The translations under genes were made by a program, and so were the position numbers. Below, piece after piece: positions 13,201 to 23,990 of a stretch of 64,000 nt of DNA. This DNA is from Engraulis encrasicolus (Eukaryota > Chordata > Actinopteri > Clupeiformes > Engraulidae). Under the pieces are notes generated by a model that was not told where the DNA came from, ran no database searches, and saw only the letters and a program-made list of their open reading frames with translations. Location: NCBI RefSeq assembly GCF_034702125.1, contig NW_026945742.1, positions 62,001 through 126,000 on the forward strand. The letters are read 5' to 3'. Each line of letters opens with the position of its first letter. Within the stretch, counting starts at the first letter, position 1.

Positions 13201-16200
13201 CAACATTAGAATATTGGGCTGTGAAAGAGATTGTATTAATACTGTGATCTCAATATTTATTGACTTTCTCTGCCCCATGAGCAGCCCGGAAGGGCCGGAA
13301 ACTTAGTAGGTGTCTGGTACAGAGAGGCAGAAGCTCACTAACAAAGCTAGTATCTATGTGTAAATAGCCTTGACAATGAAGTAGCATTGAATAATGTCAC
13401 ATAAAGTTGTAATCCTAACAGTTGAGGGAGTCACACATCCTGAGGCAGTGGGGTTTTCTTTATTTGGCCTCTCACAGACTGAGTTATCAGGATACAAACA
13501 ATACAAAAACCTTCAAATGTTATGTATGAATTTGGGGACATTTTCATATGCCTTCACAGAGCAGGACCAAGGTGCTGACCAGGCAGCAGGGAAGGACCAG
13601 GCCGTTTCTGTGGTAGGATTTGTTGACGATGAATAACTCTAATCCAGGTCATGCTTTATGTGCATTTGTCTGTTAGAACGGCAAATGATTAAATCAAAAA
13701 TGCCTGTACCAAACTATATGTTTCATGTTATTGTCTTGTTTGCCAGGCTATCCTTTTGGATAAAAATGCATTGTGTTCAACGTGTGTCAAGAAAACCATC
13801 TTATGCTCATTCACAGATCCAGCAACTTAGGTCGCTGCTGTCTGGGGAGAAGCGAGAGAGAGCGGCAGAGCCCATTATGCAGGTGGAGATGAAAAATATG
13901 AAAATCTTTGTTAGAAAAAGGAGGCATCGCACCAGGAGTAAGTATTGCCACATTTCCATTATTGTGCAGGGCAGTCCCAGCAGGAACGTCTGAACCTATG
14001 TTTAGCAGTGGTGCCTTTGTGTTATTCCATATGATTTTCCACTTGGAGCAGCAGTCACTCTTACTTATTTAAACTCTGAGGGTGCTGGAAACACATTAAT
14101 TGATTGCCGTAGTTGATATATCCCTTCATTGAACAACAAGCAAACACTTGGTGTTCTGATAAGTGTGTTCCAAGTTTTGCAAATGACTCTGAAGGATGGA
14201 CAAAAGTTGTTTAGTGATGGTAGGCAACTGTTGAAAAATGAAAAACAAAAAAAAAAAACAGTTCATGTGTTATTAAACAACAATAATAACCGCCATCCCA
14301 CCCGTACACCCATATCATCTCACTGTAAACATTGTCATAAGCCAACAAAAGAGACAAAACATCGAGCTCCAAAATAATCCAATATATTGTCTTTCTATTG
14401 AAGGACCAGTTCAGTCAATTTCAACATGCAGTTGTAATGCTCACACTACCCTGGACTTGTCAGTACCTGAGATGTTTTTTCTTCTTCTTCAGCCGTTTCC
14501 GAGATCCTGGTCATTGTAATGGGGGCAGCGCTTTGTTTACATTTCAAAAAATGTTTTTTATTTATCCCCAAAAACATCCAAAAGGTTATAAAACGTCAGC
14601 AGACAACTAGCTAACAGCGGTGCCTGTTGGGAAAATATTTGAAGTGGATCTATGTTACATTTTTTTTTAAATGTTAAACGCTGCCCCCATTACAATAGCT
14701 TATATCTCGGAAAGGGCAGAGCCGAAAAATGTGGCATCACCAGGTAGCCTACTGACAAGTCAATGGTGGCGTGAGCAATACAACAGCATATTGAAATTGA
14801 CTGAAGTGGTCCTTTAAATTTCTTACAGACTGTGGCACGCATCCATATGTTGAGACCCTGGAAGGCAGAGCAGTGGGGAGGAGGAAACAAGAGAAGGTTG
14901 GTATTACACAAATCATTACAGATGCTTTGATTTGCTAGCCTGGTCCTGACTAGAGGATGACATTTTTCAGGAATTCCCGTGGGTCCCGCGGGATGGGAGT
15001 CAAAATTTGAAAAATGAACAGGAGCGGGCAGAAGCGGGAATAAATATGAATGGGAATGGCGCTTATTTTTTCTTTCTTTAAAAAACAAACAAAAAAAGCC
15101 TAGTTTTTTTGACGAAACGTTATTGGGGTTGATTTTGAGTTGGAGTGGGCAGGATTGGGAGACATTCTTTTTAGGAGTGGATGGGATGGGATTTGTTTTT
15201 TTTACTCCAGCCCAGGATGGGATTTTTTTTCTGGGACCGGGATGGGACAGGACTGAAAATCCACTCCCGTGTCATGCTCTAGTCCTGACCACCCTAGTAT
15301 AATACTACCATTTCATTTTGTATTTATGGTCTGGAGGTTACGTGATGTGACGCAATTGCATGAAGTTTGCACTGAGTTATGGTTTGAAACGATGACCGCT
15401 CTCACCCAATCACCGACAGTTACTCAAAAATAACAGCGCTTACCACAGACCAATGACTCTAGTGCAGATGTTTACGTCGTCGCCAGGAGCGCCCTCACTC
15501 CCGTCCCATCCCGGTCCCAGAAAAAAAATCCTATCCCGTCCCATCCCGGACTGGAGTAAAAGAAACAAATCCCATCCCATCCCGTCCTGAAAAGAATGTC
15601 TCCCAATCCTGCCCAGTCCCACTCAAAATCACTCCCACTCAAAATCAATCCCACTCCCGTTTCATAGGCTTTTTTAATGAAAAATTAAGCAAGCATTCCC
15701 GCTCCTGCTCGCTCCCATTCATCTTTATTCCCGCTCCTGCCCGCTCCCGTTCATCTTTATTCCCGCTCCTGCCCGCTCCCGTTCATCTTTAAAATTTTGA
15801 CTCCCATCCCGCGGGAATCCCGCAGGACACGCGGGACCCACGGGAATTCCTGAAAAATGTCATCCTCTTGTCCTCACTTAGCTATGTGACTTTAAAAGAA
15901 AAACAAATTACCATTGTGTCTGGGCTCAAGATCATGTGTGTTGCAGGTATATACAGTGCCTTCAAAAAGTCTACACACCCCTCTTCAAATGTCAGGTTTT
16001 CGTGATGTAAAAAAATGTCAGGAAGACAAATAAATTGACAGCTTTTTCCACCTTCAATCTAAACTATTAACTTGTACAATGCAATTGAGAAACAAGCATA
16101 AAGCTTGAAATGTAAACAATAGAAAATAAAAAACTTCAATTAACATGTTTACATAAATATACACACTCTTAAATTTGATTTATGTACTGAAGAACCTCCA

Positions 16201-16954
16201 TTATGAGTAGCTCCTTTTCTATGTTTACCAGTAATTGAACATAAAAACTGAAATAGTCATGTTTATAACCATAGGGAGTGGAGGTCGTACGGGTCAAGTG
16301 GAAGGACTGCCAGGAGTTGTGAGTGTATTTAATGTGTGTGTGTGTCCGTTCGTAACACGTGCAGGATTTCAACAACTTAACAGTTTTCTCGATTGCTTCC
16401 ACACAATTTCTGTAATCAGGTCTTGAATTTTCAACACTCTACACACAAATCCCCAAAACTCACACACAACGGGCAAAACCCCTCACTGCCCCTGAACAAA
16501 TTGACAAAATAATGGAAACACCTTTTTGCAATGCACACAACATTATAGGGGGCAGCTTCCTGTGGCATCCACAGTTAATCCTGTTGGATGTGGTTCATCC
16601 TTCTTGATGGTATGCAGACATTACCTTGGATACCGTGGCTCTTGATACATCACAAAGACTTGCTGTTTCCGTGAAAGATTCAACAGTTACTCGCACACCA
16701 AGACTTTCTCCTTTTTGAACTCTGATGTGTATGTCATCTTATCTAATAATTCAAGAAACATCTATCTGCCTGTCAGATCTGTCTGTTCTAACTGGTTTTA
16801 CACAGACAGTGATGCACTGCAAGTATATGCATGGCCTATTCTTTGACATTAACGGCATGCACATTATATCTTTTCACTTTTTTCTTGCAGTGGAGAGGCG
16901 TGGAGGGATTCCTGGGAGCCATCAAAAAATGTTGAATTTGTGTCTCATTTATGA
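10201..16954 (+). CDS. Nine-exon gene: predicted protein with acidic repeats and C-terminal chromodomain-like module
   Basis: Exons 10201-10323, 10564-10849, 11997-12050, 12403-12774, 13560-13612, 13817-13937, 14829-14896, 16275-16318 and 16891-16954 join with matching phases (0,1,1,1,0,1,0,2) into 394 codons. Residues 1-137 are unrecognised, with a basic start ([11 protein letters not shown]) and a CPYNCPP motif. About 137-154 is Arg-rich. About 159-275 is a Glu/Gly/Gln-rich repeat. About 297-336 is basic and partly helical. About 340-392 matches a chromodomain: PYVE start, VKWKDC core, SWEPSKN. The third cage aromatic of HP1 (VKWKGY) is replaced by Cys and the loop before WEP is longer, so methyl-lysine binding is uncertain. 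The exon 2 donor (GTTAAC) and exon 3 acceptor are weak, exon 3 has an alternative in-phase donor at 12011, and the first ATG could instead lie in an internal exon. An AATAAA follows at 17211. I do not recognise the gene; a host gene or a transposon accessory gene both fit. Confidence 0.5.
10966..10997. repeat. Perfect 13-base hairpin
   Basis: Arms GATCCCCCTTTTC (10966-10978) and its complement (10985-10997) surround CTGTAT, within a larger GAGAA..TTTTCTC context. The same GAAAAGGGGGATCTTCTCC motif occurs at about 41449-41467, so it marks the end of a repeat family. The motif lies in intron 2 of the chromodomain gene here and in intron 2 of the KDZ gene there. Confidence 0.8.
11331..11641 (-). 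mobile_element. Non-LTR retrotransposon fragment, reverse transcriptase C-terminal part
   Basis: Two overlapping minus-strand frames together read as the region just after the RT fingers/palm of a [23 protein letters not shown], then KFSMCS, then [19 protein letters not shown] frameshift separates the two parts, so it is dead. It lies inside intron 2 of the + strand chromodomain gene, in antisense. Confidence 0.7.
11785..11972. repeat. Tandem duplication, about 94-bp unit, two copies
   Basis: The block GTGGAAATAAA.TACTAAACATTT..CACAATGTACCTTTAAATATC..TGTGTATTTTCTG is present twice in tandem with few differences, just before the proposed exon 3 of the chromodomain gene. Confidence 0.9.
12403..12774 (+). 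CDS. Exon 4 of the chromodomain gene: 42-bp minisatellite coding an acidic repeat
   Basis: About eight units of 42 bases follow one another from 12419 to 12757. Each unit is itself two diverged 21-base halves (GGGGGCCAGGAGGCAGAGGA and GGGGGCCTGGAGGAAGAGCA). All three + frames stay open over long stretches. The frame that fits both neighbouring introns encodes [14 protein letters not shown] repeats. The other frames would give RGG-like ([14 protein letters not shown]) or Arg/Trp-rich repeats but end in stops before the donor GATG|GTATGT. The unit starting at about 12541 is diverged (GGGGGACATGCAAGTAGAGG). As an isolated piece of DNA it could be a plain minisatellite; the phase match argues for an exon. 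Confidence 0.5.
14401..14814. mobile_element. TTAA-type MITE in the last part of intron 6, ending 14 bases before exon 7
   Basis: Terminal inverted repeats AGGACCAGTTCAGTCAATTT (left) and AGGACCACTTCAGTCAATTT (complement of right) continue inwards through TTGTAATGCTCAC and its right-hand partner TTGTATTGCTCAC. A second copy of the family is at 63585-63822, where TTAA flanks both sides. Here the right side has TTAA and the left TTGA. It has no coding capacity. Confidence 0.85.
14829..14896 (+). CDS. Exon 7: first half of the chromodomain-like module
   Basis: The exon lies between TTACAG and GTTGGT. It enters in phase 1 and leaves in phase 0. It encodes a short Cys-Gly-Thr lead, then [19 protein letters not shown], which corresponds to the first beta strand and turn of a chromodomain (compare the Y-x-V-E-x-I start of HP1/CBX proteins). 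The acceptor pyrimidine tract CTTTAAATTTCTTACAG begins in the inverted-repeat end of the adjacent MITE. Confidence 0.6.
14951..15869. mobile_element. hAT-type foldback element, 919 bp
   Basis: The left end TAGAGGATGACATTTTTCAG and the complement of the right end AAGAGGATGACATTTTTCAG begin long inverted arms rich in CCCGCGGG and GAGCGGG motifs (14951-15290 and 15480-15869). The flanks GTCCTGAC (14943-14950) and GTCCTCAC (15870-15877) are an 8-bp target duplication with one mismatch, as expected for hAT. It is non-coding and sits in intron 7 of the chromodomain gene. Confidence 0.85.
15957..16190. mobile_element. Tc1-like terminal fragment
   Basis: TACAGTGCCTTCAAAAAGTC followed by TACACACCCCTCTTCAAATG and a long AT-rich arm resembles the terminal inverted repeat of fish Tc1 elements. 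The second end is missing. It lies in intron 7 of the chromodomain gene. Confidence 0.55.
16275..16954 (+). CDS. Exons 8 and 9: chromodomain core and C terminus
   Basis: Exon 8 (16275-16318, between CCATAG and GTGAGT) encodes [14 protein letters not shown]. Exon 9 (16891-16954, after TTTTTTCTTGCAG) supplies [21 protein letters not shown] and a TGA stop. Exon 8 leaves in phase 2 and exon 9 enters in phase 2. VKW and WEP at this spacing are the hallmark of chromodomains; the third HP1 cage residue is Cys here and the loop is about four residues longer than in HP1. The acceptor of exon 9 is strong. The short C terminus after WEP suggests the final helix is reduced. Confidence 0.65.
16497..16745. 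mobile_element. Fragment of the same Tc1-like family as 26385-27083
   Basis: AGTTAATCCTGTTGGATGTG, GACATTACCTTGGATACC and TTGATA.ATCACAAAGA match the interior of the element at 26385-27083 in order and strand. The ends are decayed. It lies in intron 8 of the chromodomain gene. Confidence 0.75.
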
Positions 16955-16971
16955 ATTTGTGTCTCATTTAT

Positions 16972-16993
16972 TGTGCGTGTGTGTGTGCGTGTG

Positions 16994-17025
<32 letters not shown>

Positions 17026-17032
17026 TGTGCCC
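16972..17032. repeat. GT and GTGC microsatellite in the proposed 3' UTR
   Basis: A (GTGT/GTGC)n run begins about 20 bases after the TGA of the chromodomain gene and ends before its polyA signal. Confidence 0.9.
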
Positions 17033-17210
17033 GGCACAAACATAGCACAATCACCAGCTTCATGCAGGTAGTCTCAAGTTAAAACAGAACCCACCTTCTC
17101 TATGCCACCTGAGTATAACTTAAATGTATTGCACACACACACCACAACTACAAACAGTACAAGTCCTGACAAGACTGAAACTTGTGATGCATTTTTACAG
17201 TAAAAAGTTC

Positions 17211-17216
17211 AATAAA
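17211..17216 (+). terminator. Polyadenylation signal AATAAA
   Basis: Canonical AATAAA about 257 bases after the proposed stop of the + strand chromodomain gene, in a suitable AT-rich setting. Confidence 0.5.
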
Positions 17217-17297
17217 ATTGAAATGATACATTGAAACGACTTAAAGTGTACTTCATTCATTGTAAAATTGTTGTGAAATGTACATTTTGTAGAGCAA

Positions 17298-17645
17298 TTA
17301 TACTGGGCACACAAATGTAATGCTGTACAGCACAGTGAGTGTGACATAAAGGCTGAAGATTGAGTCTTGATAACCACAGGATGTGTAATGAACACTTGTA
17401 AACTGTCTCAAAGTATGAACATCCCATGTCCCATACCATACTATCTCATAGTCCTTGATGACACGGCGATGGTTATTAGGCTTCCTCAGATTAGGTTTAA
17501 CAAAAACTTTCTCATATAGGGGAGAGTGGTGTGTGCGACACTCAGATGAGGTCCCCTCCTGTAGCCAAGCAAAAAATGTGTATCTAAACAATGGATGAAG
17601 ACCCACACAAAATCTCACATGGCATGGGCTGATAAGACATTCCAT
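17298..17645 (-). other. Open frame of 115 codons, not recognised
   Basis: The minus strand stays open for 115 codons with a normal-looking amino-acid mixture (fragments such as LRKPNNHRRVIKDYEIVWYG). I find no family match and no clear splice neighbours. It may be a remnant of a transposon protein or chance. It is antisense and just downstream of the chromodomain gene. Confidence 0.2.
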
Positions 17646-17804
17646 AGGTGACCTCAGTGGCTATACACTCCTCAGAAAGTATGGGTATACCTGTATTAAT
17701 GTTTATTTCAGAACCTAGGCCTACAGTGTCTCACATTAACCGTCTGTCCTCAAAATTGTGATATAGGCCCTAAAGTGGGCTGTGGGAACAGACATGCTCT
17801 CGCT

Positions 17805-17918
<114 letters not shown>

Positions 17919-18597
17919 CCTATGTACACAGCTCTGTGTTTCGGGCCTATCGTTGATGATCATCTACCCCAGGGCAGGACTCTACCTGGGAAACGTGTAG
18001 TAGCCTAATGAGCTACTTCTATTGACATTACTGCTATAGGCGCCTTTAATTTACTAGGGTAAAACACATTGACGCAGTTGCCTCTTTTCAAAAGGGACAC
18101 TAGCCAAGAGAGCAGCAAAACATGCCTCAAAAGTCTGTTGTTTTTGGTGTTCACACTGCCATACTTTGAACTGTCCCGTAGTCATCGATGTTACTGTAGT
18201 AGGCTAGGTAGTAGTTACGTACAGTACAGTACCTTCTTGCACATCAAAGCTCTGGTCACCACGGTTATATGGCGCTATCAGAGATATTTTCTAGCTAATT
18301 CAGACAGCCTATTAGCTGGCTAGCGAGCTAGCTTGCTAGCGATTGTACAATTATGAGGGCAGTCTTCTCAGGCCAGGGGAAGAAAAACTGGCATAGGCTA
18401 CTTTTGGCTTCCATAGTTAAAAGATCCACAGAAGTGGCAGCAATAAAACACAGGTGCCCTTACTGCGTAGCCATCAAAATGTGCTTCATGGGAATGAAAG
18501 CTAGCCTATCTAGTTTTGAGATTAGCATGAATTAGCATGTACAGCAGGGGATTAAGACATGCAGATTTAGGTGTTGACTTCATATGAGTGAATAACT

Positions 18598-18690
18598 ATG
18601 CTCCTCGTTGTGAATATTAAATATTATAGTAATATAATAATATTGAAATAATTGATAATATGTAATATCCAAAAACAATGAGGAGCATAG
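18598..18690. repeat. Short hairpin repeat
   Basis: CTATGCTCCTCGTTGT and the complement of the right end CTATGCTCCTCATTGT enclose about 60 AT-rich bases. The same GAGGAGCATAG motif occurs at about 41597-41610 in a repeat inside the KDZ gene, so this may be a tiny MITE. Confidence 0.55.
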
Positions 18691-18816
18691 GCCTAATGAG
18701 GCTATTCAATGAATTGCTAGAAATGTGGTTCATGTCCAATGACACTAGGCTACACGTGGTCATTTGGGAAAACACTCAATAGAACACATTTTCTCAGGTG
18801 GTCTGTGGCTGTAGGC

Positions 18817-18920
18817 CAGGGGTGGGAAACCTTCGGAAGGGCCACTCTAAATTCATCGGAGGGCCATAAAAGTCCTCAGAGGGCCATATTATGAACACAA
18901 ACCAGGAATTCCCCCTGCAC
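18817..18920. mobile_element. hAT-type (Charlie-like) end fragment
   Basis: CAGGGGTGGGAAACCTTCGG, GGGCCA blocks and ATTATGAACACAAACCAGGA match the left part of the element at 37488-37784. No right end is visible here. Confidence 0.6.
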
Positions 18921-19994
18921 TTCAGGCCTATACTGATTCTTGAACTGACACTAAAACAAGTCCATTCCATTGCCTCACAGAATTTGCAGTTGCCTTAGAA
19001 AATAATAGGCTATGCCTTTTTTAAGCAATGGGCCTACTCTGTCCAGCATAGGCTATTCTTGCTGCTCCATGTTTTAGACATTATGCCTTTAGGCCTAGGC
19101 CTTGTTCCACAGCTCTGTGTTCACACGTAGGCTAAATGCTTATTTGGGGGGAGCGGGGTAATGTGAGACATTTTTTAATCCATTGTGTCCTTGAGAGAGC
19201 TTTTAATTGAAACTTTTTTCATGTTTTTTTTGTGATTCGGATGCTGAGATTTTAAGGTTTTAATATTGAGAGGGGACCTTTTCCCAAAAAGGGCTTAGGC
19301 TAAAATGGGTTAAATAAGCTCGATCCCTCTGATAAAATTCAGTGAAATGCCCACATTTTCCACTAACTTATGTTACAACTAGGCCTATGGAAATGAACAG
19401 AAATATCTTCATGACAAAGGATCATAAAAAAAATATTAAGTGGTCTAGCCTCACTTTACAAAAGTAGGCCTAAATGAATAAATAAATAGGCCTACATGAA
19501 TCGGCCTAAAGAAGCACTCATCAGATTTCTTTTGGCTTTGTGTAGCCTCTTATTGCAGCAGGGGTCGCCGGCGACCCTATTCACTTGCTGAAAATGCTTA
19601 ACTACACCATAACAACATTGCCATGACATTACAGAGAGCCATAGTGTTGCGCTAAGGGGTTAATTGCCTCACATCACACACGTTTTGAGCTTACACCCTT
19701 CTTCAGTGAAATGGCTATTTTAAGCCCGAAACCTCTGTGATGTGAGGCGATTAAGCAAAAAGAAATCTTATGCATGCTTCTTTATTCATTCATTTATTCA
19801 TTAATTTTTTAGATTTGAGTTCATTAATTGACGAAGTTAAGCAGTGTAGCCTAAAGTAGACGACAAGGTGTTGAGTGCGCTTCATGATCCCTCTACTCAC
19901 TTCGCCTTAGGAATTTCTCTAGTTTGTCTCAGTTTACCCCCTCTGTGGGGTAAAGTCAACCACCACAGATGAAGCTGCAAACATCGTTTTCTGC
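18921..19994. other. Intergenic stretch, no gene seen
   Basis: AT-rich DNA with many AGGCCTA motifs. Around 19680-19745 an inverted-repeat-like pair (GCCTCACATCACA and TGTGATGTGAGGC) suggests another degraded MITE. No coding signal. Confidence 0.4.
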
Positions 19995-19998
19995 TTAA

Positions 19999-21674
19999 CC
20001 CTATACTGCACGGTGTTGCCATATGGCAACATACCATTCTTTTGGCATTTCCTGGTATTTAAATATAAATAATAGACACTGATTGGTTTTCATATTGAAA
20101 CTGTGGCCTTGTTTTATCCAATTATGTGGTTTGTTGGCATCACATGACACCACACACTGCCCCAGGCTCGCTCTTTCCCTCACTGTACATGAGTGTGTCT
20201 CCTTGACAGATTGCTCTCCCATTGGCCAAGATATTTCACACTTTTTGCAATATTTACAAAATTGTAAAAAATATTGGGATGATCTATAGTTAGTCATGAT
20301 CTGTTTTCACCATTTGTTTTGTTTTCAACTAAAATTATTTCCTTTTTATGTTGAAAAATAGGTATGTTGCCATACGGCAACATTGTGCGGTAATGGAACA
20401 AGACGGTCAATAGGGAAAGTGTATTGATACAAATACCCAATTCTAATTGATTGATTAATTGATTTATTTATTGATTGAATGATTGATAACTGATAATATT
20501 TATAATTAGTGCAAATGGCAGTCTGTAATGAACATTAAAAATGTTATAATAGGTGTACAGAACTGTTTTATGAGCTTTCACTCTGAGTACATGCAGAAAA
20601 GCGAACAAGGCCTATGCAGCCTCCCCAGACTGCCAGAGGTATACCACAAAAATCCCCAAACCCCAGATTAGAGCGTAACTGTCATCTTGACCATTTGAAG
20701 CCTCCAAAATGTTTTGACTTCATGTGTCTGTTATAATTAGGCTAATTAGCACACAATGTTTGTGCAAATCTGTCAACCCGATCAAAAATTATTGTACAAA
20801 GTCAACCATTTTGAAAGTCAGCCATTTTAAAAGCATAATCTCCAAATTTCAAACAGCTCATAAACCAATTATATTATTAACACACAAGATTTACTGCAAA
20901 TCCAAGCACCCATTGAAAAGTTGTGGCGTAAACAAAAGGTACCGTCTCGAATGGTTGCCAACCTCAAAGTCAGCCGTCTTGAAAGTCAGCTATCTTAAAA
21001 GCACTGGCCTCACAATTTTACATGGCTTATTTACTCATTACAGAGTGTTATCACAGAAGGTTTAATGTAAATCCAAGCATCCATTCAAAAGTTATGACAA
21101 ATAAACTGTCGGTTATGTTGAAAGATGCCTGGCCCGCAAATCGGCCATCTTGAATGTCGGCCATCTTGAAAGTGTTGGCTTCCGAAATTAAATCAGTTCA
21201 TGTACATATTATAGACAGTTACCATACACATTTTTGTGCAAATCTATGCACAGATATTGTGTTAATACCTAATATATTCATTGGTGGTTGGTCAACGTAA
21301 TACCACTGAAATACTGTTTTTCGGGGATATAATAAACAGTATTCACTTGTTCTCTCAATGGCAAAAATGTGTTAAATATCTCCCTTGAACTTGTGGGTAA
21401 ACTTTCAAAGTTTTTCTGAGATAAAAACAATAACATTTCTATAAAATAATCCATAATGTTGTATGACCCTTGTTTGGTCTTGGAGTAAAAATGTACACTG
21501 GATCCTTTCCGTAACTGCACAATGTTGCCATATGGCAACAAACCTAAAAGCACCCCCCCAAAAAACTTTTTTTTGAAAAAAAATGCAAATATGTCTTAAG
21601 AAGTTCATTTTATGTGACAAAAACCACAGCAAGATTTTTTTCCATGATGGGATAATAATGCGTGCAGTATAGGG
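19999..21674. mobile_element. TTAA-flanked DNA transposon, non-autonomous, 1.68 kb
   Basis: Both ends begin CCCTATACTGCACG (19999 and the complement of 21674) and both are flanked by TTAA (19995-19998, 21675-21678), as in piggyBac-type insertions. Inside are three copies of a palindrome, GTTGCCATATGGCAAC or its one-base variant (about 20014, 20363, 21523). There is also a diverged repeat array at 20800-21180 with GTCAGCCATTTTGAAAG-like units (period near 190). No transposase frame remains. Confidence 0.8.
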
Positions 21675-21777
21675 TTAAAGACATAGGCCTATTTACATCC
21701 CAACAAGTAGAATAATAATAGCCTAATGATAATGATGATAGGCCTAATTGTATTTGTATAGCACTGTATCATACAAG

Positions 21778-22321
21778 CAGAGGTGGAATGTAAATAAGTA
21801 TTTTTACTTTGTTACTAGGCTACATAAGTAGTTTTTTCTGGAATTTGCTTACTTGAGTAAAAATAAAAATGCAGACTTTTACTTTTACTCACTTACATTT
21901 TTTTGACAATGTCTTACTTTCTACAACGTACATTTCTAGAAGAAGACTTTGTTACTAGTTACATTTATCCTAGGTGTTCCTGTTGTATTTCATGGATATT
22001 TGAGTGGCCTCTGCTGCGGGCAGGGAGGTGGGACCAAACCCCTCTTTCAAACTGACACCCAGACAGAAAAGATAGCCTACTTTAAAAAAAACATTAACAG
22101 GACTCCATTGTCATATTCAAGTAGAACGGAAACCCGTTGCAGAAACGTTTTTCTATTGGATCAAGAAGGCAGACATAGATATACTTTTGTACTCAGTTAG
22201 GCCTACTTTTTACTTAGGCACATTTTTGGTGTACAACGTTTACTTTCACTTGAGTATTTTTTTTCGCAGGGTACTTCTACTTTTACTTAAGTACACAACT
22301 CCAGTACTTCTTCCACCTCTG
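21778..22321. mobile_element. hAT-type MITE, 544 bp
   Basis: The left end is CAGAGGTGGAATGTAAATAA and the right end TACTTCTTCCACCTCTG. The arms are rich in ACTTTTACTT motifs. Flanks CATACAAG (21770-21777) and TATACAAG (22322-22329) form an 8-bp duplication with one mismatch. Confidence 0.85.
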
Positions 22322-22329
22322 TATACAAG

Positions 22330-23460
22330 GCATGTAACTCAAAGTTCTTAACAAATGGGAAAAACATCATTGTTAGAGATGGATGTGAGCGGAGAAAGGG
22401 AGAGGAGAGGAGCAAGAAGACATATAGAGTGAATGCCCTGCTGTATAAAAAAATAAATATAGGCCTAAACACTCTTCTTTGTTTTTGTCTCTTTTTTATG
22501 CTAACTTCTGTTAGTAACTTAAGAGTGACTTAGGCTACAGTTTATCTCGATAACTTACACTCAATTTTCAGAATCAATTCGCGAGTTCTGACAATTCCTT
22601 GTCTCAAAACAATGAACTCTCTTTACACACAAGCTCTCTTCTTCTTCTCTTCTTGAACTCTCTTCTTTGAAGGGACACACACAAGCAGTCATTTTAATAA
22701 ACACCAAAATGAGCCATGGAACACTAATGGTCATTTGGTAAAACACTATAGCCTACTCAGCTGAACACACAGTAAAAACTCATTTTGTTCAGTGTTCCAC
22801 TTACTGAAGAGCTTCTGTTGTAAAACACTGACATGTTTTCTGACTCACAGTACACAGATGTGTGGGAAAAATATATTTTAGGCCTAAATATTTTTCTGAC
22901 ATAGGCCTAGAAAGAAATTGCACTAATTTGCTGTAAAATATTGGATAACCACACGAAAGTAATGTCTTGTATTAGCCCTACATATTTTGGGGATCAAAAA
23001 CTACAAATGTGTGTTCTCACTGCTCCCATCAACATCACAATGTGTGTCCTTACGGGGTGATGATTTCAGATTTTAAACTGATATGAAGAGAGTTTGCCCA
23101 TATGTTGAGGAAGTGAATATAGCCTATAGAAGTTGATTGAAGTATTTGAATGACATTGTGTTCCATGCGACAGCCAGGAATGTTCTTCATGAAAAATGTG
23201 TCTAATCCAGAGAATTGTGTGTAGGCCTATGAAAAGACTGTTTCAAACTGGAATTGTGCTTATTGTTCAGTGACATTGGTTAGAGGAGTTGGGAAATTAG
23301 TTGGGAAAGATGTGAAGATGTGAGATGTGAAGTAGCCTACCAGAAATTGTGCGGAGGTAGACGTTTTTATTTTGTATTGGACTGTGCTGCCCTAACAGCG
23401 TATGGGCTTAGAGTCTCTGTTTTAAAACTGAAATATGAGTGTAAATAAGGAGTTGTGTTT
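22330..23460. other. Intergenic stretch, no gene seen
   Basis: AT-rich sequence with repeated AGGCCTA motifs and no open frame with a recognisable motif. Confidence 0.4.
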
Positions 23461-23469
23461 AGTGACATA

Positions 23470-23990
23470 AGATCTGAAGCCCCCCATCAACGACCAAATC
23501 AGTAGGCTATTTCATCATAACCGACGCTCAGCCCACGGTGCCAGCCATAATCGAGCCGACTGTGCTTTCCCCCACACAAGCAGAGTCCCCCGTCTTAGTC
23601 ATTTTTTTTGCAGTCACCCCAAAAGTGGCCCAACCTCCGGTCAATTAGTTGCGGTGCGCGTCCTGCACCCGCATATCTCCGACACTTCTCATCGCAGCTC
23701 AGGTGCACATGGCAGACTCCCTCATCAGTCTATATGCCAGTGAGCTGCTGGGCTGTGTGAGAGCATGCACTCCCATAATACAGACCATGTCATCATCCGG
23801 TTTCGCCCCATAGTTAGCGCGGTGTCACTGTCGCCCCATGCAACAGCTCTCCAGCCGGCCGTGTTGGCTATCGCCCCGGGCGCGCTGACGGGACTCTCTC
23901 GCTGTTTCGTCTCCCTCTCACCTCCAGTAGGCCGAGGCCTATTGGCTAGCTCTAGCCTCCGTGCTTGCTGAAGTTAGTGATTAATCGGAG
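23470..23990 (+). other. GC-rich island with a short open frame
   Basis: CpG content rises sharply here against the AT-rich surroundings. A 34-codon frame starting at 23709 (MADSLISLYASELLGCVRAC) ends in TAG, with further open but shifted stretches after it. This could be a decayed exon or an unmethylated regulatory island. I recognise no family. Confidence 0.25.

Noticed and set aside
13285..13309. Possible mini-exon coding ARKGRKLS
   Set aside because: It has splice-like borders but its exit phase does not fit the next exon, while exons 4 and 5 join directly in phase.
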